Shown here: piece by piece, positions 41,989 through 54,524 of the stretch | How the letters are laid out: each line of letters begins with the position of its first letter | Position numbering within the stretch: the first letter of the stretch is position 1 | Source of the DNA: Aculops lycopersici | Taxonomy: Eukaryota; Arthropoda; Arachnida; Trombidiformes; Eriophyidae | DNA: 64,000 bases | Assembly (NCBI GenBank): GCA_015350385.1 | Contig: WNKI01000002.1 | Span: 870,491 to 934,490, forward strand | Direction of reading: 5' to 3' | Program-made: the position numbers and the translations under genes | The notes under the pieces: model-generated | Seen by the model: the letters and a program-made list of their open reading frames with translations, nothing else | What the model was told of the DNA's origin: nothing | The model's database searches: none

Positions 41989-42241
41989 ATGATGCTACTG
42001 ACACAAGTTCAATCAAATTATAATCTAGAAGCAACAGATTTATCAACCACAACAATGAAGATTAAATCGCAAGACCACCAAGTCAAAATCAAATGCCGCA
42101 AGAGCCAGAGTGGAAGGCGGCGGACTCTTTTACAATATCTCACCATTGGAGTTTTACTTGTAATTTTATCTCAAAACCCAGAGTTTGCAACTGCAAAGAC
42201 AAGTGATAATAACAACAAACGCGAAATAGAACAAGACAAAG
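41989..42241 (+). CDS. first coding exon of an unidentified signal-anchored or secreted protein
   Basis: 84 codons from ATG ATG CTA with a good context (AACACC before ATG). A second ATG (codon 23, MKIKSQ) may be the true start. The exon has a basic segment (KCRKSQSGRRR) then a hydrophobic helix (LLQYLTIGVLLVILS), followed by a plausible signal cleavage region (EFATA-KTSD) and a polar Asn/Lys/Glu stretch. It ends GACAAAG|GTAAGT, a consensus donor, phase 1. Read through, the frame stops about 70 bases later. I found no convincing next exon up to 64 kb, so the rest may lie beyond the window or in short exons. Family not recognised. Confidence 0.5.
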
Positions 42242-45200
42242 GTAAGTTTTCGTCTTTTTTAATCAGTTATCGGAAGATTTTTTTCTTGTGTTACTTTTCG
42301 ACCTGTTAGATTTCGCGGGCTCGTTTCTGTTTAAAATTTGCGTTCAAATATCACTGCACGTTTTTGTTTCATTCACGCTGAGAAGGTTCCAATTTGCCAA
42401 AGACACGCGAGGAGATTGGAGAGAAGAAGCGCAAAAGTGAGATAGGAAGGACGAGAATCGTCGTAATTGAGCAATTCGCTTCGGTGGTTTCCAAACAGAA
42501 ATAGTAGAGAAGCTGGTAATGTTCAGCCCACAAGGAGACAAGTGAACTTGAAATTGGAGATGCTGCAGCATCCACTTACCTGGGTGGTCAGTGGTTCGGT
42601 AATCGACGGTCGTAATCGTCTACGAGATCTCTATCTTCCGTTCGAGAAGGGGAGATGATGAGGATATCAATTTCTAGTATTGATCCATCAATCTTGTCCT
42701 TCTCGGGAGCGACTGTCGCTTTAGGCTAGCTATGTTCCTTGTTTGTTGTGGTGATGGTGCTTGTTGTTATTGTGGTCCAGGTAAGCAAATAATGAGAAAC
42801 TATTCTTCCTCCATGCTCGACTGCTTACCTGTCGACTCTCTCCACTCGTCTCAGTTTACCTTTCTGCGCGATTGTTGCTGCTAAATAGAGAAGAGAAAAC
42901 TTTGAATTTAGAAATCTGACCACGACCACGACTAGGGACCACCAGAGTGGCCGTCCTCTTAGTTTGAAATACATTTTGGGGCGGAACTCGAGGAGTCAGC
43001 CGCGGCGCCAATAGCCAGCTGATGATATGTTCGTGCAACTCGCTACCCCTCTGCAGTGGGAGCACTCAATTTGACGGCCAGCGAGCATCGCGATGATTCC
43101 TTGCTATGTTTGTTTTTTGAATTGACTTTTCGACCGCGCTAACCATAGCAGTAGAGTGGACGGAGCAGATTTAAATGACGACAATGACGACAGCCGGAGT
43201 GGCCAGTTGGCAGCCAATCAGTGGCTGGCTGCCGGACACACGATTCTGGAGTCAGGTAGGGAGGCGAAGTTAGATGTTGGGGTAGTGTGAGGAGGTAGAG
43301 CAAACAAGGAGGAGGAGGGTGGGCAGCAGTTGCAGTGGCAGCTCGTGCTTTTTGGCGACTGCGGCGCCACGAACACTCATCGAAGTGGCCACTAGCCTCG
43401 AGCCAGCAGCAAGAGGCAGCAGGTGAGCAAGCGGGCAGACGACCGCCGACGTCGATGGCGCCATCAGCCCGACGACATGATCATGGCCAAAGGTTGGCCA
43501 CCATTAGTCTGGTCTGAGTGACTCACCTGCGCCGACTTACTATTTCTCCATTCCGCTGGTCATTTGCATCGAGTGGCTTTGTTGCTGTTGCTGCTACTTA
43601 CCACCATCCGAGTTGCAAGTTTAACCTTCCAGATATGAGCAGCAACTTGTTGTTGTTATCTGCTTGTTAGCTCCTAGTTAGCAACAATAACTACAACAAC
43701 AACAGCAACCACCGGAGCAAAACAAACTACTCGCCTGAGGAAGTCGACGGACACAATTACAACAGCAACTCAGTTGGCCGGCATAACACTGAAGCAGCAG
43801 CAGCGGCGGCAGCCAGCAACAGTGGTCAGTTTTAATTGTGCTCCAGCCACAAACGGATAATTACAGTCCACTCGCTTGCCTAGGTAACTTGTAGCAGTTT
43901 TCAAGTGGACAACTAATTTTGTTGTTGGTGGCCAGAGCCAAAAAACTCATCGTCTCGTCGGATGCTCATTGTCGACTGTTGAGCGTCAGCTGCTCAACGA
44001 TGATGTCGATGAGTTGGATGCTTGTTGAGTTGTGGGCTTCTTTTTCGGGCCGGATGGGCGAGAGGATCTCTCGTTATGTTGTTCCCGCTGCTACTTTTGC
44101 TGCCTAAGATTCTTTCATAAGCTTTCAATGTTTTCATTGTCCTCTCTACTAAATACAACAACAACAACAACACCAACAACCCGAAATAACGATTCAAGTT
44201 TAGCTCACTTACTCATTCGCTTACAAGAGCTCTGCGTTGAATGGCACATCGTTGACGTTCAATTAGTGCGCACGAACGCGCCCACAAATCGCAAGACTTG
44301 GGGCGCCGGTGTCGTTTTTGGCTCAAGCCAAACGAGCAGAGTCTCAGCTACAACAATGGGCCAAGCCAACGAAACTTTACCAGTCCATCAACTCGCAATG
44401 GATTCAATCGGCGGCAGCGAGTTAGTAAATTGGGCCTAATTTCAACCAATGCACACTACTCTTATTAGTATGCGACAATATCAACAGTGGCAAATCAATT
44501 TCGAGGTTCTGTTGTCGCTGATCAAAGTTGGCGAAGGTAGAGTATCGAGTGTGGAGTGTAGAAAATGGAAACCAAATGTCACTGAGGAACTTATGGTTTT
44601 GCTTACAAATGTTAGCAGTGGAGCTACGAATTGATGTTCTGGTTCACATTTGCATGTTAACAAATCTGAACCAGATCAGCAGGATGTTCGTTGATGCTCA
44701 TGCGACCATTAGCATTAGGTGGCGACGGCAATCATCAGGTTGTCGTGGCTCCTCTTCTGCTAGCACCAAAGCGGGCAACAATGAAGATGACAAATTCACT
44801 CACTTCTCGCTGGCTGGTCGCTTGACACATCGAACTTCTTCTTTCGCTTCTCACTTTGCCAACAGCATGATCCGATGCTGCTGCTCACATGGACCAATTT
44901 TTTGGTCACTCTTAGCCGGCGAGCGTTGAACAAGATAAGAAGGCCAATTGTCGCCTGCTTGCATTGAAGTCCCAAATTTAAACCACGAAAAGGTGACCAC
45001 GAGGAGCAAACTGGGAGCAAAAAAGCGAGGCAAATTGACGACCAACGCTGGAGGTGAAGGTGGAGGTGAGCGAGGGATTTTATGCAAACAATAGAGAGAT
45101 TTGCGCGTGTTTGCCGACTCGCGCTTTTGCCAGGTAAATACGCGCTCGTCGGCCAATTGCAAACTCCTAAGACTTACCTGCAAATCCGCCGCTTGCTCAC

Positions 45201-46081
45201 AGAGGAGTGTGACAAAGAATTTCTCATTGCCGAACTGAACTAAATGCTCATGCACAATCACATCTGTCGTCGCCTTGGCCACTAGCGTTGCCTTTATGGT
45301 TGCTGGCGGCGTCGTCGTCTTAGTCGTTGTTGTTGCGGCAGCAGCAACCACCAGCTAACTGCTCCTCTGCGGATTTACCTTTTTGCATTGCTGCCACCGA
45401 ATTGCTGCTGGTGCTCTAAATGTTTTAATAGGTAAAAATCGCGCCTCACAAACGACAACAGCCACGGTCACTACTGCGAGTGGGTAAATATTAGCCATCG
45501 TTGTCGTCGTCGTCGTCGTAGTTGTCGGCCTCGTAGGCTGGAGAAGATGACACTGAGCCCAAGCTAATGGGACTCAAATACCTCTAAAGTTGATCCGTAA
45601 AGCGCGAAAAAACTTGAGCCGACTGACCATTCCGCTCGCCTCGTCGCCTTCTCGCGCTTCCACTCAATTGGTCGCCGACTTTTTTGCCTTTTGGCCACAG
45701 GAAGTTAACTGAACACTGAGAATTCACCTGGAATCTCAGCTTCAGCTTTAAGTCATGCAGTCGAAGGAAAAAAGAAGAGGAGTGTAAGCAAATAATGGAA
45801 TTAGATCTAAACTTAAACTCTAACTGACTGAGCCGAGCCGAGAAATTGAGTTCACCTTGGATATCTAGGAACTGTTGATTCCAAGTTGGTGGTGTGAATT
45901 TCTTCAGTTGTTTGTTGATATCTAATTTTATTTTGTTGTGCCTTTCTGTCTATCGCTTTTTCTACAAAAATTTTCCTGCAACAAAAAAATTGTATCCTTC
46001 AGTTGGAATCCCACTTTCCGCTCGGCCAGTCGGCTAAATATTCATTACCATACTGACCAATTCAATACAAAGTTGAATAGA
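42242..46081. other. probable intronic/intergenic stretch
   Basis: No coding exon I can defend. CAACAA/CAGCAG-type low complexity is common (43.68-43.83, 44.15-44.18 kb). Donor-like sites occur on both strands, for example CCAG|GTAAGC at 42780 (+) and TTGCAG|GTAAGT at 45177 (-). If the exon at 41989 belongs to a long gene, this is its first intron and the chitin-binding gene on the other strand lies nested in it. Confidence 0.4.
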
Positions 46082-49000
46082 CTAATTGAACTCTGCGCCT
46101 GCCTCCTTGGCCTGCGCAATCAAAGGCGAGGGTGGGAAGAGGAGTGGATTTAGTTTCACCTTTCCATCGCACGAGCTACCACCTGCTGCACACTTGCCAC
46201 TTGTTGCATCGAATTGCTTGCCAGCTGGACACTTGAGCAGTTCGCCCTTGAGTTGCTTACCACTGCCGGCGCAATTGTAAAAGTGTTCACAGTCCAACTC
46301 GAATGGCTTCGGTCCCTTCTCCTTGCAGGGGAACACTCCGAGTTGTTCGCGGAAGAATTCGGGCGAAGCCTCGTCGGCGGGCTCGCTCCCTGGCACATCG
46401 GGCTCTTTTGAGGTTCCAGTCGAGCATTTGGCCACATCGGCTAGCACACAAGTTCCCGTTTCAGAGTCGAAGAGCTCACCTGATGGGCATTTGAACTGTT
46501 TGCCTGTATCACCTGCACCTGAGCATCGCTTGAATCGCGAGCAACTCTTCTTGTCGGCTACTAAACCTTCGGCGTCACACTTCTCCTGCTCCATTGGCCC
46601 TTCGGGGTTTCCTGTTGTCGATGGAGCTCCAGCAGTTGGTGCGGCGGTAGTTGAACTGTCACCCTTTGCAGCAGTTGTGCTGCTCTCACTGGCTGGTGCT
46701 TCGGTTGTCGTGGGACCTCCAGGAGCGGTGGTGGTTGTCGATGCCGCGGCATCGGGTGCCGGAGTGGTTGTTGCCTCCGATCCTCCAGCGGTTGGGGTGG
46801 TTGAGGAAGTAGCAGCAGGTGCTCCGGTTGATGCTGGCTTGCCACTTTCAGTCGACGGTGTGGTCATTTGTTCGGCAGGAGTTGATGAGGCGCCACCTGT
46901 TGGTGAGGTCGGGTCGCCGGAAGTGGCTGGTGTTGTCGAGCTCGAGGTGGCATCACCGCCACTTGCTGGTGTCGTGGATGAGCCCGAGGGGGATGGAGTT
47001 GAGGCCAACTGTCTTGCACTCTTGGCATCCTCCTCCTTCTGCTCTGGTTTCTCTCCATCGTCGCCCTTCTTCTCCTCGGGCTTCTTCTTACTATCACCAG
47101 CAGCCTTATCCATCACCTCGACTTCGCCCTCTTCGCCATCCTTCTTTTGCTCCTCCTGTTGCTCCGGCATCTTCTTTTCCTTTTCCATTCCCTTCTTCAT
47201 CACTTTATCCTCATCGTCACCCTCCTCGCCGTTTTCCTCCTTCTCCTGGCCCTCAGGTTTTGGAGTGGTCGACATCATGTTCTTCTTGTTCATCTTATCC
47301 TGATTCTCCTTACCCTTCTCCGCGGGCGACTTCTTTCCGTCGCCCATCTTTTTGACTCCCTTCTTTCCCTTCTCCTCATCGCCGCCCTTCATCTTAGGAT
47401 CGGCCTTGGCGTCCTTCATTTTCGGGTCCTTGCTCTTCGCGCCAGCCTTAGCGTCGCCTTTGCCAGGATCCTCCTCGTCTTCCTCCTCTTCCTGTTCCTT
47501 GTCGTCGTCATCTTCCTCATCTTCGCCGCCCTCCTCTTTCTCTTGCTCTCCACCCTTCTCGGGTTTCGGGGTTGTGGATGTGTCGCCACCCTTCATCTTA
47601 TCCTTGGGCATCGTTCCCTTCTTGTCCATCTTATCCTCCCCCTCTTTCTCCTGTTGCTCATCTTCCTTCGGCTCTTCCATCTCTTTCTCTTGACCCTCGG
47701 CGCCCATTTTCTCGTCTGGCTTTGGAGTGGTGGACATATCGCTGCCCTTCATGCCTGCAGCGGCCTTCTTCTTTCCAGCCTCAGCCGGTGAATCTGGCCT
47801 CATCTTATCCTTGCCCTTCTTCGCATCCTTGCCCTTCTTCTTCTCCATACCTTTCATCTTGTCCTCGGGCTCCTCCTCGGACTCGCCTTCCGGTTTTGGC
47901 GTAGTGGACATCATCTTGTCGTCGCCACCCTTCTTGCCGGCAGCCTTCTTTTTGCCCGCCTCAGCCGGCGACTGGGACTTCATCTTCTTGTCACCCTTGC
48001 CCATCTTGCCCTTTGGCATCATACCCTTCTTGTCCATTTTGTCGCCACCCTCTTCCGGTTCCTCGCCGCCATCTTCTGGTGTGTCCTCCTCTTGCTTGGG
48101 CATCATCTCGTCGTCCGTCATCTCGGCTTCGTCCATTTTCTCCTGGCCCATCTTATCGTCCGGCTTTGGTGTCGACATCTTCATTTTATCCTGATTCTCC
48201 TTGCCCTTTTCAGCGGGTGACTTTTTCTTCTTGTCCATTGGTTTCTTTTTCCCCTTCTCTCCGCCTTCTTTCTTTTTATCCTCTGGTTTCATGTCCATAT
48301 TGTCCTCTTCACCTTCCGATGGCGACATCATTTGTTCCTCTTCCTCCTCCTTGGGCTCCTCCATATCCTTCTTCTGCTCCATATCGGCGCCCTTCATTTC
48401 ATCGCCACCCTTGGCCTTGGGCTTTGGTTTCTTGCCTCCCTTCTTGCCATTGGGCATCGGTGCCTTTTTATCCATCTTCTCCGACATTTCCTCGCCAAAA
48501 CCAGCGTCCGGATCGTTGTCCGACATATCGTCCTTCATTTGACCTTCCTCGGGCTTCATCTCCTTCTTAGGCATCATAGCCATTTTCTTTTGCTCGGGCT
48601 TCTCCTCCATAGCGAGCGGATCGTCGCCCTCCGGCTCCTGCATTTCTTTCATCTGAGACTCTGGCTTCATCATTTGCTTTGGCTTGCTAGACCCTTTGGC
48701 GCCGCCCTTTGGCATTTTCGCTTGCTTGGCCTTGCCCGCTGCCGCCGGACTCTTGGGTGCCATTCGGGGTTGCATTCCCTTAGCGCTGCCCATGATTGGC
48801 TTTTGTTTCTGAGCAGCCGATTTCATGGGCTTCCTCTGCTGCTGCTGCTGCTGCTGTGGGGGTCTACGCAACGCAGCCGAAGCAACTGCAGATTGGCCCA
48901 GTGGCGGTGGTCTAACTGCAGGGCCGCCGCTTGACTCGGCGCCAGCGGGACGATCGAAGCCAATTGGTTCGGGTTGATTAGCGTACATCTGCGGCCTATG

Positions 49001-49558
49001 TGGCTGCTGGTGCTGCGTTGGTCTCACAGGATGCTGCTGCTGGTGCTGTTGTTGTTGGTGTCTGTGAGCCACCTGCGATGGAGACATTGGAACATTCTGA
49101 ATAACGGGGCTACGCGGATGTTGCTGAGCTCGCCACTGATTAACTGCAGGTTGGTGGTGCATTTGCTGCCGCTGCCTGTTGTTGTTTACAGGTGGTTGGT
49201 ATTGCTGTTGGCGCGCGAACTGTTGTTGTTGTTGGTGGTGGTGGTAGGGTTGTTGGTTTTGAACTGAGCGTCCGTTGCGGCGACAGTTTTGCTGGCCTCG
49301 AATTGCATGTGGCCAGTTACAGGTGCTAATGCTCTCATCAAACTCCAAGTCGGAAGGGCAGGAGAAGTGGTAGGGAGTCAGGTGGCCGTTATGCCATTGA
49401 TCGACGCAGCGCACGAAGCGACCGCAATCAGCGGGATTCACGTGGAACCCTTCAGATTGACATTGATAGTTTTGCTGTTGGCCATTGGCTACTATGGCAG
49501 TGTATGAGACAATCGACATTGTGACAACCAAGGTCACCAGTGACTCTCTAATCTTCAT
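46082..49558 (-). CDS. secreted chitin-binding protein with K/E/M-rich repeat core
   Basis: 1158 residues, single exon. Signal peptide at about 1-26 (LVTLVVTMSIVSYTAIVANG). CBM14/peritrophin-A domain 1 has cysteines 33, 45, 51, 67, 80 and 92. A Gln/His/Pro-rich stretch follows (about 95-270). The core (about 270-830) is extremely rich in Lys, Glu, Asp, Gly and Met, with imperfect repeats built around STTPKP, SPAE(A/K)GK and DKMDKKG. A Ser/Thr/Pro/Ala-rich mucin-like segment follows (about 855-985). Two more six-cysteine chitin-binding domains end it (about 994-1045 and 1078-1130). Such proteins bind chitin of cuticle or peritrophic membrane. I know no named orthologue; the Lys/Met/Glu core is unusual among peritrophins. 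The repeat core also leaves long antisense frames open; they are artefacts of composition. Confidence 0.9.
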   Translation of the reverse strand: MKIRESLVTLVVTMSIVSYTAIVANGQQQNYQCQSEGFHVNPADCGRFVRCVDQWHNGHLTPYHFSCPSDLEFDESISTCNWPHAIRGQQNCRRNGRSVQNQQPYHHHQQQQQFARQQQYQPPVNNNRQRQQMHHQPAVNQWRAQQHPRSPVIQNVPMSPSQVAHRHQQQQHQQQHPVRPTQHQQPHRPQMYANQPEPIGFDRPAGAESSGGPAVRPPPLGQSAVASAALRRPPQQQQQQQRKPMKSAAQKQKPIMGSAKGMQPRMAPKSPAAAGKAKQAKMPKGGAKGSSKPKQMMKPESQMKEMQEPEGDDPLAMEEKPEQKKMAMMPKKEMKPEEGQMKDDMSDNDPDAGFGEEMSEKMDKKAPMPNGKKGGKKPKPKAKGGDEMKGADMEQKKDMEEPKEEEEEQMMSPSEGEEDNMDMKPEDKKKEGGEKGKKKPMDKKKKSPAEKGKENQDKMKMSTPKPDDKMGQEKMDEAEMTDDEMMPKQEEDTPEDGGEEPEEGGDKMDKKGMMPKGKMGKGDKKMKSQSPAEAGKKKAAGKKGGDDKMMSTTPKPEGESEEEPEDKMKGMEKKKGKDAKKGKDKMRPDSPAEAGKKKAAAGMKGSDMSTTPKPDEKMGAEGQEKEMEEPKEDEQQEKEGEDKMDKKGTMPKDKMKGGDTSTTPKPEKGGEQEKEEGGEDEEDDDDKEQEEEEDEEDPGKGDAKAGAKSKDPKMKDAKADPKMKGGDEEKGKKGVKKMGDGKKSPAEKGKENQDKMNKKNMMSTTPKPEGQEKEENGEEGDDEDKVMKKGMEKEKKMPEQQEEQKKDGEEGEVEVMDKAAGDSKKKPEEKKGDDGEKPEQKEEDAKSARQLASTPSPSGSSTTPASGGDATSSSTTPATSGDPTSPTGGASSTPAEQMTTPSTESGKPASTGAPAATSSTTPTAGGSEATTTPAPDAAASTTTTAPGGPTTTEAPASESSTTAAKGDSSTTAAPTAGAPSTTGNPEGPMEQEKCDAEGLVADKKSCSRFKRCSGAGDTGKQFKCPSGELFDSETGTCVLADVAKCSTGTSKEPDVPGSEPADEASPEFFREQLGVFPCKEKGPKPFELDCEHFYNCAGSGKQLKGELLKCPAGKQFDATSGKCAAGGSSCDGKVKLNPLLFPPSPLIAQAKEAGAEFN

Positions 49559-52461
49559 CTTGAATTTTGTTCTTTATTTTTGGTTAAAAGTTAAATTATA
49601 ACTGAATTAAAAAGAATTAAAACTAACTGGTTGAGGTGATCTACCAAACTGAAGTGAGATGGCCAACAAATCGATCTGTTGGCTGCAAGAGCTAAATAAG
49701 TTTATAAACTCTCGTTTGAGAACTCATAAAAGGTGACTACACTAGTTTTACAAGTTTGTTTCTCCTTTCGCTCTCTGTACCTTCCCTTCGATGGTTTATT
49801 GAGAATTCCATCTATTATGTTGCAATCTCATCAGCAGCTTTATTTGCGTTCCTTCATATCGATGTTCGCGCTAAAACACAAACTCCAACTACCCCTACGT
49901 GATTGCTTCGAGTTCCGGCGAAAGGTCAACTTCCGTCTAATGAATAATCAGTGTTCACGGAGTAAGTGAGTGAGCGAGAGAGCAGGTGAGAGGAGCGAAC
50001 GAGTTTATAGCCCAAGTTCCCTCGCATTTACGTGAAATCTAATGCACATGTATCTGGCAAAGTTTCGCGGTGCTCGCGTTCACGTGGCGCCCTGAGACCA
50101 AGAGGCTGGGAGGGAGGAGTTAGTGCAAGAGTCGATGAATGAATCAGTGTCTAAAGAATGAATATCTCGATAATGGTGGCTTATGGATATGGATCTCGCC
50201 ACAATCATAACCACCACCGCCGCCACTAACTCCGGGCGCCCAGCGGAGGATCTTAGAGGCGGCGTCGTGATCAAAGAATCTATTGCTAGTAGAGGCTCGA
50301 AGTGGGGGAAACCCCGAGGAGACTCGCGCACATCGCGTCGGGTAGTCGGCCGATTGGTCGCGGGCTCGCAACGGGAGTGGCAATTAGAAGTTGGCTTAAA
50401 AGCGGCGCCGGCAGCGGCGACGATCAATCGGTTAATATTATTATTAACAGGTTGTTGGTTCAACTGGCGGAAGAGCGAGAGAAAGAGAGAAGTGGATTCA
50501 ATTGATTGGCAGGTCGAAGATTCAATAACAGCATGCCGAGCCGACACAATAGGTAAGCGATTGGGAGAGACGACGCAACAAGTGTACGCTTGCTGTCTGA
50601 CAGCTCGCGCAAGTAAACCAAGTTAACTCTGGCGCTCGCCAACTAGTACACATGTACCCAGCACGAGGGAGCAATTGTTTCAGGTATCAATTAACATATT
50701 GACTGCCGAGAAAGTTTGCGTAATGCGCTTTTATTTTGGCATTCAAATTTGCATGCCAAAATCGCTAGCGCTGCAGAGAGTTACAAACAAAAACACTTAA
50801 AGTTACATAAAGTAGCTACTCAGGTTGAGCAGCAAGGGGAGGGGGGGCAAATCAAATCAGCGTGAACACAACTAAAGCAGCGCCACTGGGAGGCCCCGCA
50901 GTTGACGTCTACCTGTCGCATCAGGTGGTTCCATTGGCCGACAATGGTGTTGTTGTTTTAATTGGCTCCCCATTGATTGAGTGTCGCAAATCGGCGTCAT
51001 CATAGTCTTTGTGATTGTTGCAAGGTGTTTTCAAACTTCCACTGGCGCAGTGATAAAATTTGCAACAGCTCATTTTCTAAAATGATCTAAGGCAGACGCT
51101 CACGATAGCGCCGGAAGTTGCTCTTTCATCCTCACCGACACTTTGCCGATTTCAGTTGAGTTTCACGGGCAACATACTAAAGCCAATCAATCGATCGATT
51201 CTTGTCGGCGGAAATCGTCAAAGACAATCAATCGTTTGTCTGTTGTAAGCAACGATACTCTGCTCACATCTGGCAACGACGGTGCCGACCGCCAAACACG
51301 CGAACTAATCGAGTCGGTGATACTTCTTCCCTCTCCCATCCCGAATCATATTAAACTTTAGTCTGTTGATTCAAAAAAGTCATTCACGGAGACGAGATGT
51401 GGCGGATGAGCGAAGGGAAGAGGGGGAAACGCCGACCTTGAGTCCATTGGGCGAACCAATTTTAGCTCGCCCACTTGTTGGACTCTTGCGCCTCCTAAAG
51501 CCTCCTCCTAAGCTCACCATAGACTTGAACTTGAATCTCTCGTTGAAGACGAGATGGATAGCAGTCGATTTGTGAAAGCCGCACAACAAAAGATTTTGCT
51601 CTCTCGCTCTCCTTGCAGCTTGCAAAGCCAGTAAGAGGCAATAGTTGAGGAAACGATCGCCTGCAAGTTGCGCTGACTGGATGGGCCATTAGGTGCACGC
51701 ATTCGCAAGTGTGAGCAAAATATTGTTACCTGGCCACCATCACACCGCCGCCGCTACCACCGCCACCAAGTCACGGCAAGCAAGCAACTTTCCTCTCTCG
51801 CTCTCGCTCTCAATCTCAATTGATTCTCCCCTCGTTCTTTTGTCCTTTCCTCTTTTCCATTCGCTCGCTCGCGCACTTGTGTTTCCTTAAAAACACTGAC
51901 TGCATGAATAGAAGATAGACCAACCGAATGGCTGGCAGACTGACTGACGAGTCGACTGACAGTGACTGTCGCGTTGCAGCCCATGTCGCCAGGTTAATGG
52001 CAATTGGAATCTCATTTAACTTCAAGTGACTTTTACTACCTGCTCACTCGGTTTTTTCTCGAGAACCGCAACCGACGCTGCTGCTCATCTTTTTGAATGC
52101 CCCCCCCCTCGTCCTCCTACACCGATTCCTCTACTTCAATGGAGCGAGACGTCGCAATCTGCTCCAAGTCGGTTCCACCTCTGAATCCCCATTGCCGCGT
52201 CGTTTCATCAATCAAACGTTGCGCGTAATTGCACTTGCTCCTGCTCGTTGGCTCGGCGGTTAGTTGATGCCGGCCTTTCTATGTCGGAGTCTGATATTGT
52301 GTCTCGTCCGTTTACCTGCAACAGCAACTTTCAAATAGAACAGTGACACGGAGAACATAGTCAGCTCAAGTGGACAGATATGATTGCTCCGCCTTTTTTT
52401 GAATCTCAATTCTCACCTGATATTCTACTTTCAGCTGCGACCACCACCACTGAATTTGTAA

Positions 52462-52468
<7 letters not shown>

Positions 52469-52504
<36 letters not shown>
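52469..52504. repeat. (CT)18 microsatellite
   Basis: Eighteen uninterrupted CT units. Confidence 0.97.
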
Positions 52505-52505
<1 letters not shown>

Positions 52506-54499
52506 GTTTCGCACTCTAATAGGCCCCCAAACTTTGGGTCCCTTTGTGAAATGTAAAGTTGAATGGGGGAAAGGAGCCATTCGGTCCCATGAGAAATAAG
52601 ACGAGATGTTCGCTTGATTTATTAGAGCGCAGCGCGAACGTTACGCGAACCCGAAGACAAGTGGCTAGTGGCCAACCAGCGGGTCTTTGACAGAGACTTC
52701 CGGTCTGGCTGGCGTCTAATTGAGTTCAGGCTCGACCCTCGCAAGTTGCTGACGTTGTTGTTGTTGTTGTTATTTTGAGTTGGAAATCCAAAGGAACGCG
52801 ACCAAAGCAACTATCAGTGACTTACTCGCTGGAATCTGGCGGCTCGATATCAATAAAATAAGGGAGAGGGAATATTTTCACTGGCGCCGGCGGCCAACTT
52901 TATTGTTCTTATTGGCGGCGGTGACTGCTGCTTTCTATCTGACCAGGCGGTTGCACTAAACCATTCAAAGTCAATACGGCGCCTCAATTTCCGCCTGCCA
53001 GTCTATTAAGTTTTAGCTTTTAGCTAGAGTTCTTTCTATTTTTCCAAACGCACGGCAACTCAACGCCAAGTCGTGGTATTTATCCTCCTCTTCTCCTTCG
53101 CCCAACTTGCGCACGATCATATTGTGGCTAACGAGGCCACTTGCTGCTAACTCCCATGCTTGAGTTGGGCCCGTCAAATCAATTTAAATGCACACTCCAG
53201 TAGTGGCGCCACTTTATGGCTTGCGGTCTGGCTGTTGGTTTAGTTTTGCCAACCACCAGCTCAAAAAACAACAACAACACAAGCAAGCGGATTTGCGATG
53301 AATCTGATGAGGCAACTGAAGGCCAGGCACTTAAGTAGGCGCATCATTATTATTGTTATTATTACTATTAGTATTACCACTATCGAACTTTGAACCCTCG
53401 GCGATTCGAATTTGCCAGTCAATTTGTTCTTGTTGCTGTTGTTCTTTTGAGCTAAACGCTCGTCTCTCGCGCTCGAAACTCGTGATTCAAAAATAATCAA
53501 GCGCGTCGCACCAATTGGATCATTTCCATGGCTTCCCATTGGGACTAGCGGTTGGCCGGCTAGCTGGCCAGCCGCAATGTGCTCGTGGCCACAAACACTC
53601 ATCACTTAATAAAAATTCTTTTACTGGCGCCAGTCGGGCGGAGGAGGCAAAACCTTGGACTTGACTCGGCCTGGTGGGCGTGCCAGCCAGCCAATCAGTT
53701 TAGTTAGTGGGGGCTTCTCACGCTCGCCTCTGGTTTCGGTGGCCGTCCGTTCGTTGCCACTTCGACAAGCCAAAGGATAATGAGCTGCCGACTTGCTGCT
53801 CAACGACGAGTGGCGCCGATTGAAATCGAGCCCGATTGAAATGGGCAGGTAAAACCAGTGATGATTTTTCCCCTGGTAAATGGTCAAACCACTTGGTAAC
53901 ATTTGAGTAGTTGTAAACTGCACTAAATGCGTCATTTTGGCCACTAAATCTCTAGTCATGTTTCTCGTCCTTCTCTCTATAAACTTTCTGTCGCCCTGAC
54001 TTGACTTCACTCGACTTTGTCTTGTAACTATTTGGGTGGAGTTTCTCTACCTACTTTTGCTCCGGCGCGACTCGCTCTATCGGCGACCAGACGGCGCCGC
54101 CGCTTAGTTGACCAAACCAAAACCAAAACCAAAGATCAACTACAAACGAGAGAACCAGACGACAGTTCTACTTTTCGAACTCGAATCTTGCACGCCCACT
54201 TTCCTGTTATTCTCTCTCCTTCCAGCGGCAATTGAGAACCAGGTAACAATTATATTTGGTCGCCGCATAGTTTAGCGCCGGCGCTTCTTGAACCAAACAA
54301 ACGAAACAAGAGAGCAAGAACTAGAACTGGGACTAGAAAGGAAACCGAGTCTTTTTTCCCTCCTGTTATTCGCCGCATGCAGCCAGCCAAGGCGATGATT
54401 AATTCATTCGCAATTAGCATCATGTTTGTTTACCTGGCCAAATGCCGAGTAGCTGTACCTTCCCTTCTTTCAGGTTCACTTTAGTCGCGTCCCGTCAAG

Positions 54500-54524
54500 T
54501 TGAGTTGAGTTGAGTTGAGTTGAG
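54500..54524. repeat. (TTGAG)5 repeat
   Basis: Five exact TTGAG units. Confidence 0.95.

Noticed and set aside
45178..45354. Minus-strand exon-like segment encoding HLVQFGNEKFFVTLLCEQAADLQ before a consensus donor
   Set aside because: No ATG in frame, no clear acceptor, much of it Thr/Ala low complexity, and no recognisable family; kept only as a weak possibility.
46323..48934. Long plus-strand open frames opposite the chitin-binding protein
   Set aside because: They are Ser/Pro/Leu/Val-rich mirror images of the Lys/Glu repeat codons; the minus-strand frame has signal peptide and cysteine domains.
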